Made by a program: the position numbers and the translations under genes. From assembly GCA_019310725.1 (NCBI GenBank), contig JAFDDT010000016.1:1-36200 (forward strand): a DNA stretch of 36,200 nt, read 5' to 3'. This DNA is from Deltaproteobacteria bacterium. Its GTDB lineage: Bacteria > Desulfobacterota > DSM-4660 > Desulfatiglandales > B25-G16. Below the pieces are notes generated by a model. It was not told the DNA's origin. It was given only the letters and a program-made list of their open reading frames with translations, and did no database searches. Position 1 is the first letter of the stretch. Each line of letters begins with the position of its first letter. This document shows, in pieces, positions 26,501 through 34,374 of the stretch.

Positions 26501-29182
26501 CTAAAACGGCGTTCCAATAGTAAACTCCCAAACGCTTTTCGGTTCATCGGGCTTAGGGTCAAGATTTTTCCCCCATTCCAACCGGAGAGGTCCTGCCGGA
26601 GAATACCACCGTATCCCTCCCCCGGCGCCCATCCTAATGCCACTGAAGGTATAGTCTTCATCCTTGGTGAAAACATTTCCCGCATCAAAGAAGACGATAC
26701 CAACCACTCCTTGATCCTTAATCAAGGGAAATCTGTACTCAAGATTGTAAATCATCATCTTTTCTCCGCCGATCCTGTCACCGGTAACCGGATCAACAGG
26801 TGAAATAGATTCATAGTCGAACCCCCTGACTGTATTGATGCCTCCTATTCTCCATTTTTCATAAACAGGCAGCTCGCCACCTGCTCTCTGCTTCACAAAG
26901 CCCCCTCTGCCCTGCACCGAAAATGCGGAATCCCAGAAAAAAGGGAAAAACCAGGCTGATCTGATATGGTATTTGGTAAAATAATTGTCACCTCCGAGGA
27001 GCCCTCCGGCATATTCTACCCGTAAGACATTGAAAGAACCCCTCCTGGCATTAAAAAGTCTGTCGCGACTATCCCTCACCACACGAAAGGTCATGCTACT
27101 GGTCACATTTTCTCCCTCCATATCCTTTATTTCCTGAGAGGCATTGTCCGCTACATCATAAATATCAGAATCCTCATAGGTATACATGACAGTACCCCTG
27201 GTGAAATCAAGGCCTAGGGGAAAACCAAATCGCAATCTTCCTCCACGGCTACGTTTGGTATATTCGTCATATTCGTATTCCCAGTCATAGATGTCTATGC
27301 CTGCTAATAGAGGCTTACCAAGAAGCCATGGCTCAGTAAAACTCACGGTATATCTGGTGGCTAAGCTGCTCACAGAAACTCGCGCTGATAGCGAGTGCCC
27401 CCGGCCAAAAAGGTTGTTCTCTGATACTTGGAGAGTCCCCATAGCCTTTTCTTGCGAACTGTATCCAACGCCAAGAGAAATCATGCCGGTAGATCTCTCC
27501 TTAACATTTATGTCGAGGATCATGTTATCAGCGCTGCTACCCTTTTTTGTGCTTACCTGGACATTCTCAAAAAAACCGAGGCGATGAAGATTCTGAGCGC
27601 TTCTCTGTAACTTCTGCGCGCTGAAATATCCTCCTTCAACAACCTCCAACTCCCGCCGAATAACCTTATCTCTTGTTCTATCATTTCCTGTGATTTCTAT
27701 CCGCTCAAATTTAACCTTCTTGCCCTTTGAAATCCGGTACGTAATATCAACGGTATGTTCTCTGTCATCCTCTTTGATCTGGGGGGAAATATCGGCAAAG
27801 GCAAAGCCTTCGTTTGCATAAATCTCACCTAGCTTCAATGCATCAGACCTGATAACCTCTCTGTTATAGACATTCTCCTGGGTTATTTTGAGCGCCTCAT
27901 AGAGATCATCAGCTTCTTTTATGAGGTCACCCTCAACACTTACCTTACGGATGGTGTATCGTGGGCCCTCGTTAATGGTAATAGTAATGATAAACCCCTC
28001 ATCTTTATGGTAAGAAATATCGGGCTCGCCCACTTGCGCCTTTATATAGCCGTTATTGTGGTAAAAGGATTTTATTTTGGATATATCGCTTTCCAGTTTT
28101 TTTCTATCCAGCTGACCAGACTTAGTGAGAAATGAGAAGAACCCTCTTTCACCGGTTTCCATAACGTCTTTCAGATCACCATCCTCAAAGTTAACATTCC
28201 CTATAAATTGTATCTTCTTTATGAAGACCTTGTCTCCCTCTGTAATCTGATAGGTAAGGGCCACCTCATTGTTCCGAAGCTCCCGGATCCGTTCCCTTAT
28301 TTCAACATTATGATATCCTTCCTGATAGTAATGGTCTCGCAGTCTTTCTATGCTATCTTTGATAGCTGTTCTATTAAGGATAGCGTATTTCTTGATGCCG
28401 ACCACCTCCTCCAACTCTTTTTGGTCGATCTTCTTGTTGCCCTCAAAGGTAATCTTGCCGATCGATGGTTTTTCGCTCACCTTGAAGGTAACTATTTTAC
28501 CTCCTGGACCATCCTCGACATCTATCTGGACATCCTCGAAAAAACCCATCTCATATACGGATCTGAGATCTTTATTGAGTGCCTCAGGGTCAAACATCAT
28601 CCCCTTTTGGCTCTCAATTGCAGCAAGGATAGCGTCGGTTTCAATCCGTTTGTTTCCCGTAACAGACAGTGAATCTATCTGAGCAACACCTATGATTCGG
28701 TTTTTTGCTGCTACTGCTAGCCAATCAATTATCTCCACTAACTTATCTATCCTATCTCCTACGGCAAAAATGGAAAAAGGTCTCCTTTCCCTTGAAATGG
28801 GAACAGCAGTGAGGTCAACGCTCATTTTCTCTCCGATCTGTGTGAGGCTTCCTCCTATCACCCAATCAATGTTGCTATCTCTTCCCACTTTCCTGACAAT
28901 ATCAACATCCGAAAGCGGTATCCTGGAAAGCTCACTCTTGTTTGTTGCCGCCGGATCCATAACCTCAAAGCCTTCCCGCGCCAATCTGGCTGTCATCATG
29001 GATTGGAGACCCTCGGCAAGATGGTTCATAGGCTTCAACGTATAGATTTTGAAATGAAGAACGGCTATCCTGGTTGATGACTCCGCACCTTCAGCCGGGG
29101 ATATCATGAGAGAGATTGCTAATAATAGAGCAGCGAAGGGTGCCCATATACAGGCATTATAGGAGCATGTGTTTCGAATCAT
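26501..29182 (-). CDS. bamA: Outer-membrane protein assembly factor BamA with an extra N-terminal domain
   Basis: Core of the machine that folds and inserts beta-barrel proteins into the outer membrane. The 893-residue protein has a signal peptide (about 1-33), an extra periplasmic domain (about 36-160), five POTRA domains (about 166-575, the first starting IDSLSVTGNKRIETDAI), and a 16-strand barrel. The barrel lid motif VRGF is present in INTVRGFDYESI and the chain ends in a beta-signal with terminal Phe (EFTIGTPF). Standard BamA has about 800 residues and starts directly with POTRA1. The extra part (RIAVLHFKIYTLKPMNHLAE, DWVIGGSLTQIG) looks like the N-terminal fold of TolB/CsgG-type proteins, by eye only. 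Confidence 0.94.
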   Translation of the reverse strand: MIRNTCSYNACIWAPFAALLLAISLMISPAEGAESSTRIAVLHFKIYTLKPMNHLAEGLQSMMTARLAREGFEVMDPAATNKSELSRIPLSDVDIVRKVGRDSNIDWVIGGSLTQIGEKMSVDLTAVPISRERRPFSIFAVGDRIDKLVEIIDWLAVAAKNRIIGVAQIDSLSVTGNKRIETDAILAAIESQKGMMFDPEALNKDLRSVYEMGFFEDVQIDVEDGPGGKIVTFKVSEKPSIGKITFEGNKKIDQKELEEVVGIKKYAILNRTAIKDSIERLRDHYYQEGYHNVEIRERIRELRNNEVALTYQITEGDKVFIKKIQFIGNVNFEDGDLKDVMETGERGFFSFLTKSGQLDRKKLESDISKIKSFYHNNGYIKAQVGEPDISYHKDEGFIITITINEGPRYTIRKVSVEGDLIKEADDLYEALKITQENVYNREVIRSDALKLGEIYANEGFAFADISPQIKEDDREHTVDITYRISKGKKVKFERIEITGNDRTRDKVIRRELEVVEGGYFSAQKLQRSAQNLHRLGFFENVQVSTKKGSSADNMILDINVKERSTGMISLGVGYSSQEKAMGTLQVSENNLFGRGHSLSARVSVSSLATRYTVSFTEPWLLGKPLLAGIDIYDWEYEYDEYTKRSRGGRLRFGFPLGLDFTRGTVMYTYEDSDIYDVADNASQEIKDMEGENVTSSMTFRVVRDSRDRLFNARRGSFNVLRVEYAGGLLGGDNYFTKYHIRSAWFFPFFWDSAFSVQGRGGFVKQRAGGELPVYEKWRIGGINTVRGFDYESISPVDPVTGDRIGGEKMMIYNLEYRFPLIKDQGVVGIVFFDAGNVFTKDEDYTFSGIRMGAGGGIRWYSPAGPLRLEWGKNLDPKPDEPKSVWEFTIGTPF

Positions 29183-29307
29183 TGATGTACTCGTTGCCAG
29201 ATGCTCGTTCCTGGTTACCTGTCCTGCTTACTATTTTCGGTCTACTGTTGTTTGCTCGCCGGCGGATTCGAAGACACGAGTAACCCGTAACAAGTGACAC
29301 GTGATCT
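29183..29307. repeat. Short-period spacer between lolD and bamA
   Basis: The 125-base spacer holds no gene. At about 29268-29302 the minus strand reads a run of near-repeats of GTTAC/CACTTG/TCACGTG, the same class of spacer as seen between other genes of this block. Confidence 0.45.
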
Positions 29308-29979
29308 TTATTCAAACCTGCCATCAACAAGGAGCAATTGTCTGGACATCTGGTGAGCTAGCTCCAGATTATGAGTGGCTATAATGAGGGCCAAGCCTTT
29401 GCTCTTATTGAGGGAAAGCAGCAGCTCTGTGATCTCATTGCCTGTAACCTTATCCAAATTCCCTGTGGGCTCATCTGCCAAAAGCAGCTGGGGCCCCATA
29501 ATCAAGGCTCGGGCAATTGCAACCCTTTGTTGTTCTCCTCCGGAAAGCTCTCCAACCCTGTGACGGAGCCTATCTCTTAAACCCATCTGAGAGAGTATAG
29601 CAACAGCCATCTCAGTGGATTTTTCCTGGCTGTAACCCGAAATGAGGGCAGGGATCTTGGTGTTTTCCTCGGCGTTGAATTCAGGAAGAAGATGATGTAA
29701 CTGGAAGACAAAGCCTATTTCCCGATTCCTGATCTTACACAGGCCAAGCTCATCCGTCTCATAAACATTCCGGTGTTTGAAAAAGACAGTACCCTTAGAT
29801 GGTGGCTCGAGTGTTCCCATAATATTAAGAAGGGTTGACTTACCAGATCCAGAGGGCCCGGTAATGGAAAGAGACTCACCTGGTAGTACCTGTAAGTCAA
29901 TGCCCTTGAGCACATCGATTACCGTGCCGTTATTCTCAAAGCTCTTATGGATATTTTCTATGTGCAGGAGAGGTTTCAT
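29308..29979 (-). CDS. lolD: Lipoprotein-releasing ABC transporter ATPase LolD
   Basis: ATPase of the LolCDE complex, which extracts lipoproteins from the inner membrane and passes them to LolA. Walker A is [12 protein letters not shown], signature [15 protein letters not shown], Walker B LLLADEP with TGNLD after it, and the switch His in [10 protein letters not shown]. From ATG 29979 the product is 223 residues. The frame extends to 30093, but the true start overlaps the lolE stop by 4 nt (ATGA), so the shorter protein, which begins [14 protein letters not shown], is chosen. Confidence 0.94.
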   Translation of the reverse strand: MKPLLHIENIHKSFENNGTVIDVLKGIDLQVLPGESLSITGPSGSGKSTLLNIMGTLEPPSKGTVFFKHRNVYETDELGLCKIRNREIGFVFQLHHLLPEFNAEENTKIPALISGYSQEKSTEMAVAILSQMGLRDRLRHRVGELSGGEQQRVAIARALIMGPQLLLADEPTGNLDKVTGNEITELLLSLNKSKGLALIIATHNLELAHQMSRQLLLVDGRFE

Positions 29980-31202
29980 TCGTATCGCAACGCCTCCACG
30001 GGATTTACCTTGGAAGCCTGCCAGGACGGGTAGATAGTGGCTAGGAAAGAGATAATTACTGCTGCAAATACAATGGAGATAACATCTAACCACTCCATTC
30101 TAACAGGCAAGGTGGTGATATAATATACGTCCGGGGGAAGCTTGATAAACTTGTATCGTGCCAGGATATGGCAGAGAAAAGATCCAGACATCAGACCCAG
30201 CAAGGTACCGATAAGCCCAACAAAGAGACCCTGAAAGATAAAAATGGACATGATACTCTTTGGCGATGCCCCCATGGTTCTGAGTATCGCAATATCGCGA
30301 TTCTTTTCCATCACCATCATAACTAGGGAACTAATAATATTGAGAGCACCTACCAGAACGATCATAGTCAAGATAATAAACATGGTTACCTTTTCAAGTT
30401 TCAAAGCAGAAAATAGGCTCCTGTTCATCATCTTCCAGTCTTTGGTCCAGTAAGGATAGCCAAGCTTCTCCTGAATGCGTTTTCCTATCGTATCACTCTG
30501 ATCTATGTCTTTGACCTTTAATTCGATTACTGTCACCTCATCCCCAAGGGAGAGGAAATCCTGAGCATCAGGTAAAGAGAGGTAAACCATTGAACTATCA
30601 TATTCATACATCCCGGATTCAAAAAGGGCCTTTACCTTAAATTGGCCTTCACTGGGTACCCTTCCTAATGGGGTCAATTTGCCTATGGGTGATACCAAGG
30701 TTACGGTATCTCCTGGCGCCGCTCCTATCTGTTTGGATAACTGACTACCAAGAATGATTCCTGGCGGATCAGTCCCGGAGTCCTTTAAAAGGTCGACAGA
30801 CCCTCCCCTTATCATGGAATCAATTTCTATTACCGTACCAACTGTAGCAGGATCTATACCCCGTAGAACGGCTCCTGAGATGTTGCCATAATTTTTTATC
30901 ATTACCTGGCTATAGACAACTGCTGTTGCTGAAAGCACGCCATCCACTTCCAAAGCCTCTTGGATTACCCTCTCTGTATCGCTAATACCCCCCTTATAGC
31001 TTAAGATAAGCAGATGCGAATTTACACCCAGTATCTTTTTCATCAAATCTTCCCTGAAACCGTTCATGACTGCCAGAACTACAATCAGGGCCATAACGCC
31101 TATCATAATGCCTAAAATGGAAATAGCCGTTATGACAGAGATAAATCCTTGCTTTCTCTTTGCCTTGAGGTATCTGAGAGAGAAAAATGTTTCAAAAGAC
31201 AT
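29976..31202 (-). CDS. lolE: Lipoprotein-releasing ABC transporter permease LolC/LolE
   Basis: Membrane subunit of the lipoprotein export complex. The 408-residue protein has one N-terminal transmembrane helix (about 24-48, ISVITAISILGIMIGVMALI), a large periplasmic MacB-like domain (about 50-260) and three C-terminal helices of the FtsX type, ending [19 protein letters not shown], the family tail. Only one permease gene is seen, so the complex is likely to use a homodimer (LolE/LolF type). The symbol lolE is used for convenience; lolC would be equally fit. Overlaps lolD by 4 nt. Confidence 0.9.
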   Translation of the reverse strand: MSFETFFSLRYLKAKRKQGFISVITAISILGIMIGVMALIVVLAVMNGFREDLMKKILGVNSHLLILSYKGGISDTERVIQEALEVDGVLSATAVVYSQVMIKNYGNISGAVLRGIDPATVGTVIEIDSMIRGGSVDLLKDSGTDPPGIILGSQLSKQIGAAPGDTVTLVSPIGKLTPLGRVPSEGQFKVKALFESGMYEYDSSMVYLSLPDAQDFLSLGDEVTVIELKVKDIDQSDTIGKRIQEKLGYPYWTKDWKMMNRSLFSALKLEKVTMFIILTMIVLVGALNIISSLVMMVMEKNRDIAILRTMGASPKSIMSIFIFQGLFVGLIGTLLGLMSGSFLCHILARYKFIKLPPDVYYITTLPVRMEWLDVISIVFAAVIISFLATIYPSWQASKVNPVEALRYE

Positions 31203-31210
31203 AGCGCTTA

Positions 31211-31240
31211 AGTGCCTAAAATTGGAAATGCCTAAAATGA
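31211..31240 (+). repeat. Dispersed 30-base spacer repeat, copy B
   Basis: Reads AGTGCCTAAAATTGGAAATG then CCTAAAATGA and lies just upstream of the lolE start. It matches 27 of 30 bases of copy A at 18610-18639. Confidence 0.7.
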
Positions 31241-31360
31241 GCTAAAGTCACAAGGCCTTAAGTTTAGTGGTCAAATGGTTGAGTGGTCAAGGCGTTTCCC
31301 ATTTTAGTGACGCAACAACACTGCTCACCTAAGGGAACGACTCAATGAACACAAAAGAGG

Positions 31361-31378
31361 TAACTTCTCAATAAGTTC
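31361..31378 (+). repeat. Copy of the repeat-element outer arm next to the lysS stop
   Basis: TAACTTCTCAATAAGTTC, 17 of 18 identical to the left arm at 7750-7767, and 17 of 18 to the right arm at 7877-7894 read on the minus strand. It ends two bases from the lysS stop codon. Confidence 0.7.
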
Positions 31379-31380
31379 AC

Positions 31381-32859
31381 CTATTTCTTCCTCAGATGGG
31401 GGAAGAGTATAACATCCCGAATAGAGGGAGAATCGGTCAAGAGCATAACCAGTCGGTCGATTCCTATGCCCTCTCCTGCTGTAGGTGGCAGCCCGTATTC
31501 CAATGCCCTAATATAATCCTCATCCATAAACAGGGCCTCTTCATCACCTGAGTCCCTCAGGGAGACCTGTTCAAGAAATCGCTCCCGCTGATCATCCGGG
31601 TTGTTAAGTTCGGAGAAGCCATTCGCAATCTCCTTACCACCAACGAATAATTCAAATCTCTCTGCGATCTCAGGCTCTGTATCCTTTCTCCTTGACAGGG
31701 GGCTTACCTCTATCGGGTAGTTGATAATAAAGGCAGGCTGAATTAATTTCGGCTCAACAAGGTGCTCAAAAAGCTCCATAATTACTTTTCCTCTCTCCTC
31801 ACGATCGGTCACCTCAACTCCCTTGGATTTCGCAAAATCCCTTAGGGCCTGATTATCAGACAGGGCATTTTCAGGCACGCCACCCATGTGCACCAGAGAA
31901 TCGGTCAGCGAGATCCTGGGCCATGGTGTAGTAAAATCTACCCTGTTCCCCTGATAGGTGATAGTCGTCGTATCAAACAGCTTCTTGAGGAGGCATAAAA
32001 TAAGTTCTTCGGTTAACTCCATAAGATCCTCATACGTTGCATAGGCAACATAGAATTCCAGCATAGTGAATTCGGGATTGTGGTTGGTTGATATCCCCTC
32101 ATTGCGAAAATTCCTGTTTAATTCATAAACCTTCTCTAACCCTCCCACAACAAGCCTTTTCAAATAGAGTTCAGGGGCTACTCTCAGATAAAGCTCCATG
32201 CCCAGTGCATTGTGATATGTTTTGAATGGTCGGGCTGTTGCACCACCTGGAATCGATTGCATCATTGGGGTCTCTACTTCGATAAAGTCTTGGTTATCAA
32301 AAAACTCCCTTACGGCCTTGACTATTCTGCTTCTAAGAATAAAGGCCTGTCTCACATTATCATTAACCATCAGATCAAGGTACCTCTGGCGGTATCTCGT
32401 TTCCACATCTACCAACCCGTGATACTTTTCTGGTAGCGGCCTTTGGGATTTCGAGAGAAGAACAACAGAGTCAGCCAGGATCGTTAATTCATTTGTTTTT
32501 GTCCTAAATGGCTTCCCCGTAATCCCTACATGATCACCTATATCTATCAACCTGAAGGTCTCAAAGTTATCATCGCCGACCCGATCTTTGCGGATGTATG
32601 CCTGGAGTTGGCCGGTCCCATCCTTGATGTGAATGAAAACCGCTTTCCCAAAATCCCTCATGGACATAACTCTGCCTGCCAGGGTAAAGGTCTCGGTTAT
32701 CTTGCTCAGCGTATCGTATTCAAGCTTACCGAAACGTTTTACCACTCCCTCGACGGTGGTATCTCTCCTGAAGCCTGATGGGTAAAGGTTAAGGCCTCTT
32801 GACCTCAATTCCTTAACCTTTTCCTTCACCTCCTTGATTAACCTGCTCGACTCATCCAT
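31381..32859 (-). CDS. lysS: Lysyl-tRNA synthetase, class II
   Basis: Charges tRNA-Lys. The N-terminal anticodon-binding OB domain (about 55-155, FTLAGRVMSMRDFGKAVFIH) is followed by the class II catalytic domain: motif 1 around FDNQDFIEVETPMMQSIPGG, motif 2 FRNEGISTNHNPEFTMLEFY, and motif 3 GEGIGIDRLVMLLTDSPSIR near the C-terminus. Length is 492 residues from ATG 32859; TTG 32862 is also possible, since AAGGA at 32875-32879 is 11 or more nt from the ATG. It is the first gene of the minus-strand envelope block; the gap to lolE is 178 nt of spacer repeats. Confidence 0.95.
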   Translation of the reverse strand: MDESSRLIKEVKEKVKELRSRGLNLYPSGFRRDTTVEGVVKRFGKLEYDTLSKITETFTLAGRVMSMRDFGKAVFIHIKDGTGQLQAYIRKDRVGDDNFETFRLIDIGDHVGITGKPFRTKTNELTILADSVVLLSKSQRPLPEKYHGLVDVETRYRQRYLDLMVNDNVRQAFILRSRIVKAVREFFDNQDFIEVETPMMQSIPGGATARPFKTYHNALGMELYLRVAPELYLKRLVVGGLEKVYELNRNFRNEGISTNHNPEFTMLEFYVAYATYEDLMELTEELILCLLKKLFDTTTITYQGNRVDFTTPWPRISLTDSLVHMGGVPENALSDNQALRDFAKSKGVEVTDREERGKVIMELFEHLVEPKLIQPAFIINYPIEVSPLSRRKDTEPEIAERFELFVGGKEIANGFSELNNPDDQRERFLEQVSLRDSGDEEALFMDEDYIRALEYGLPPTAGEGIGIDRLVMLLTDSPSIRDVILFPHLRKK

Positions 32860-32888
32860 CAAGAAAAAATTCCTTTCAATTGATTAGG

Positions 32889-32991
32889 ACGCAGATTTTA
32901 AAAATCTTTTCAGTTAGTTCTTTATATTTAAAATCTTGATTATCTGCGTTTACCCTGTTAAATGCCGCCCCCTATGGGGATTTAACAGGGT
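32889..32991. repeat. Hairpin-rich repeat-like element upstream of lysS
   Basis: ACGCAGAT at 32889-32896 pairs with ATCTGCGT at 32942-32949, and ACCCTGTTAAAT at 32952-32963 pairs perfectly with 32980-32991. The second hairpin contains a further CCCC-TAT-GGGG tip. CTGCG-rich elements of this kind are common spacers in Desulfobacterota as far as I recall. It could also lie in the lysS leader RNA. Confidence 0.5.
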
Positions 32992-33370
32992 GAATCTGCG
33001 CCAAAATAAATCTCTGCTTGACTAATTACTACTTTTATTTTAAGTGCTTACGTGTAATCCAATTATAGTTACTAGTCAAGACAAAAGAAAAAGATTTAAA
33101 AAATCAACATGTTAAGAAAATAGATTCTCCTTCAAAAAGAAAACATGAAGGTGAGTTAAGGTTATAGGCGTAATTCCATGTCATAAAAGTTAATATTTTC
33201 ATACCTTGTTTGATAAATTTATGGTTGGTCTCCTTTCTTGTATATTATTTGGAATTAATTCATCAATATTAGAGTGGATTCTTTTTCAACAAAATTTTTA
33301 TATTTTTTCCTATTATATCAATTAGTTGTTAAAAAAATTATTTCTTCCACAAAAAAGCAGAAAAAAAGTC

Positions 33371-33399
33371 TTGACAAACAAGAAGTTGCCTTTTAGAAT
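33371..33399 (+). promoter_or_regulatory. Sigma-70 promoter overlapping operator copy 1
   Basis: TTGACA at 33371-33376, exact consensus, a 17-nt spacer, and TAGAAT at 33394-33399. The -10 element lies inside the left arm of the large palindrome, so a bound repressor would cover the -10 box and start site. Confidence 0.72.
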
Positions 33400-33433
33400 T
33401 ATCTAACGAGCGGACGTTAGATAATTCTAAAAG
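33390..33433 (+). promoter_or_regulatory. Operator copy 1: 44-bp palindrome
   Basis: Perfect inverted repeat with 19-bp arms and a 6-base centre (AGCGGA). The core is CTAACGAGCGGACGTTAG. A palindrome of this form next to a TetR gene is the expected shape of a TetR operator; it is followed by an approximately 100-nt leader shared with copies 2 and 3. Confidence 0.75.
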
Positions 33434-33514
33434 CTACAATATGAATCTATCCCTCGAAAGAGTCTAAAACGAGCCTCCCTCACGCCTGCTCAACAAAGAA
33501 AAGGTAAACAACTT

Positions 33515-33565
33515 ATGCCTAAAAGGGAACATTTCTTAGAATATTGTCTAACGAGCGGACGTTAG
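33515..33565 (+). CDS. Possible 16-codon mini-ORF across operator copy 2
   Basis: ATG 33515 to TAG 33565 encodes MPKREHFLEYCLTSGR, preceded by AAGG about 10 nt upstream. It begins like many TetR-family proteins and runs into the operator. It may be a broken gene start left by leader duplication, a leader peptide, or chance; the low confidence reflects this. Confidence 0.2.
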   Translation: MPKREHFLEYCLTSGR

Positions 33566-33570
33566 ATAAT
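33543..33570 (+). promoter_or_regulatory. Operator copy 2, upstream of tetR
   Basis: 11-bp arms around AGCGGA with one mismatched pair; the 18-base core CTAACGAGCGGACGTTAG is identical to copy 1. TAGAAT at 33537-33542 stands in the place of the -10 box of copy 1, but no good -35 was found. The tetR ATG is about 100 nt after the centre. Confidence 0.7.
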
Positions 33571-33656
33571 CAAAAGTCACAACATAAATTATCCTCTAAT
33601 AGAAGCATAAAACTAGGTTCTCTCTGACCAGCTCACTGAAGTAAGGGTAAGAATTG

Positions 33657-34244
33657 ATGGCTAAAGCTAATATGAAAGAGACCATCAAAGCTGTCTCCAT
33701 CGATCTGTTTTACAAGAAGGGTTATTTTGCTAGCAGCATCAATGACATCGCCAGGGCATCAGGAATTCAAAAATCCAGTATCTACTACCATTACTCAAAC
33801 AAAGAAGACATTCTCTTTGACATTTTGAAAACCACAATGATCGACCTAGATGCGAATTTAGAGAAGCAGCTTAAAGGCATCGAGGACACCGAAGAAAGGA
33901 TGCGAACAGCTATTCATAGTCACACCTTATTTCATATGGAGCGGCAAAAGGAGGTGATAATATCTGATAGTGAGATCCGGGGGCTAACCGTAGATAATTA
34001 TAAGACAATTATCAAAATGAGAGATGAATACGATCACAAATTCCAATCAATCATCAAAAGGGGAATAGATGAGGGAGTCTTTGCTGAAAATGACTACAAG
34101 ATCCTTTCATATGCAATAATAACAATGTGCACAGCCGTATCCATATGGTTTAATCCACAAGGACGGCTTTCAAAAGAAGAGATTGCCCAAATTTACACCG
34201 ATTTTAATCTCAAGGCAATAAAGGTAGAAAATTTTCAGGAGTGA
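33657..34244 (+). CDS. TetR/AcrR-family transcriptional regulator
   Basis: A 195-residue repressor with an N-terminal helix-turn-helix (about 5-55: TIKAVSIDLFYKKGYFASSI, IARASGIQKSSIYYHYSNKE) and an all-helical ligand-binding domain whose ligand cannot be told. ATG 33657 is preferred over TTG 33654; AAGGG lies 9 nt upstream. Two copies of a palindromic operator lie upstream and a third between its stop and dctP, so it probably represses itself and the TRAP transporter genes, and is released by the substrate or a derived CoA ester. The ligand is not known. Confidence 0.9.
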   Translation: MAKANMKETIKAVSIDLFYKKGYFASSINDIARASGIQKSSIYYHYSNKEDILFDILKTTMIDLDANLEKQLKGIEDTEERMRTAIHSHTLFHMERQKEVIISDSEIRGLTVDNYKTIIKMRDEYDHKFQSIIKRGIDEGVFAENDYKILSYAIITMCTAVSIWFNPQGRLSKEEIAQIYTDFNLKAIKVENFQE

Positions 34245-34254
34245 AAATTTTTTT
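34228..34254 (+). terminator. Weak terminator-like hairpin at the end of tetR
   Basis: AAAATTTTC at 34228-34236 pairs with GAAAATTTT at 34243-34251, loop AGGAGT, with a T-run to 34254. The stem is A/T only and overlaps the tetR stop codon, so it would be weak at best. Confidence 0.3.
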
Positions 34255-34263
34255 GAAAAATAA

Positions 34264-34287
34264 CCTAACGAGCGGGCGTTAGATAAT
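34264..34287 (+). promoter_or_regulatory. Operator copy 3, upstream of dctP
   Basis: Core CTAACGAGCGGGCGTTAG at 34265-34282, one base different from copies 1 and 2, with 6-bp perfect arms. The following leader (AATTAAAAATTACAACATGAAA and on) is recognisably related to those after copies 1 and 2. It ties dctPQM to the same regulator. Confidence 0.72.
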
Positions 34288-34360
34288 TAAAAATTACAAC
34301 ATGAAACCTGTTCATCAAAGAGAATCTAAGACCATGTTCTTTTATTCAGTTTTTTAGGAA

Positions 34361-34374
34361 AGAAAGGAGGTGAT
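34361..34374 (+). promoter_or_regulatory. Perfect 14-nt Shine-Dalgarno match without a clear gene
   Basis: AGAAAGGAGGTGAT is fully complementary to the usual bacterial 16S rRNA 3' end. The only starts near are ATG 34373 (two codons then stop) and ATA 34378, which is 7 nt after GGAGG and opens a 10-codon frame ending at 34410. The dctP start is 70 nt further and has its own site. Possibly a leader peptide, a standby ribosome site, or a decayed gene. Confidence 0.55.

Larger units (their letters stand above)
32860..33656. other. AT-rich intergenic region upstream of lysS and tetR
   Basis: Nearly 800 bases with no accepted gene. Next to lysS lies a hairpin/repeat element (32889-32991). The middle, about 33015-33370, is very AT-rich with no coding or structural signal beyond an 11-of-13 inverted repeat (CTTGACTAATTAC at 33017-33029 against 33068-33080). 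The last part, 33371-33656, holds the tetR promoter and two operator-leader copies. Confidence 0.6.

Noticed and set aside
33015-33370. Possible CRISPR array or replication origin in the AT-rich stretch
   Set aside because: No regular direct repeats with spacers and no DnaA-box cluster; only low-complexity AT-rich sequence.
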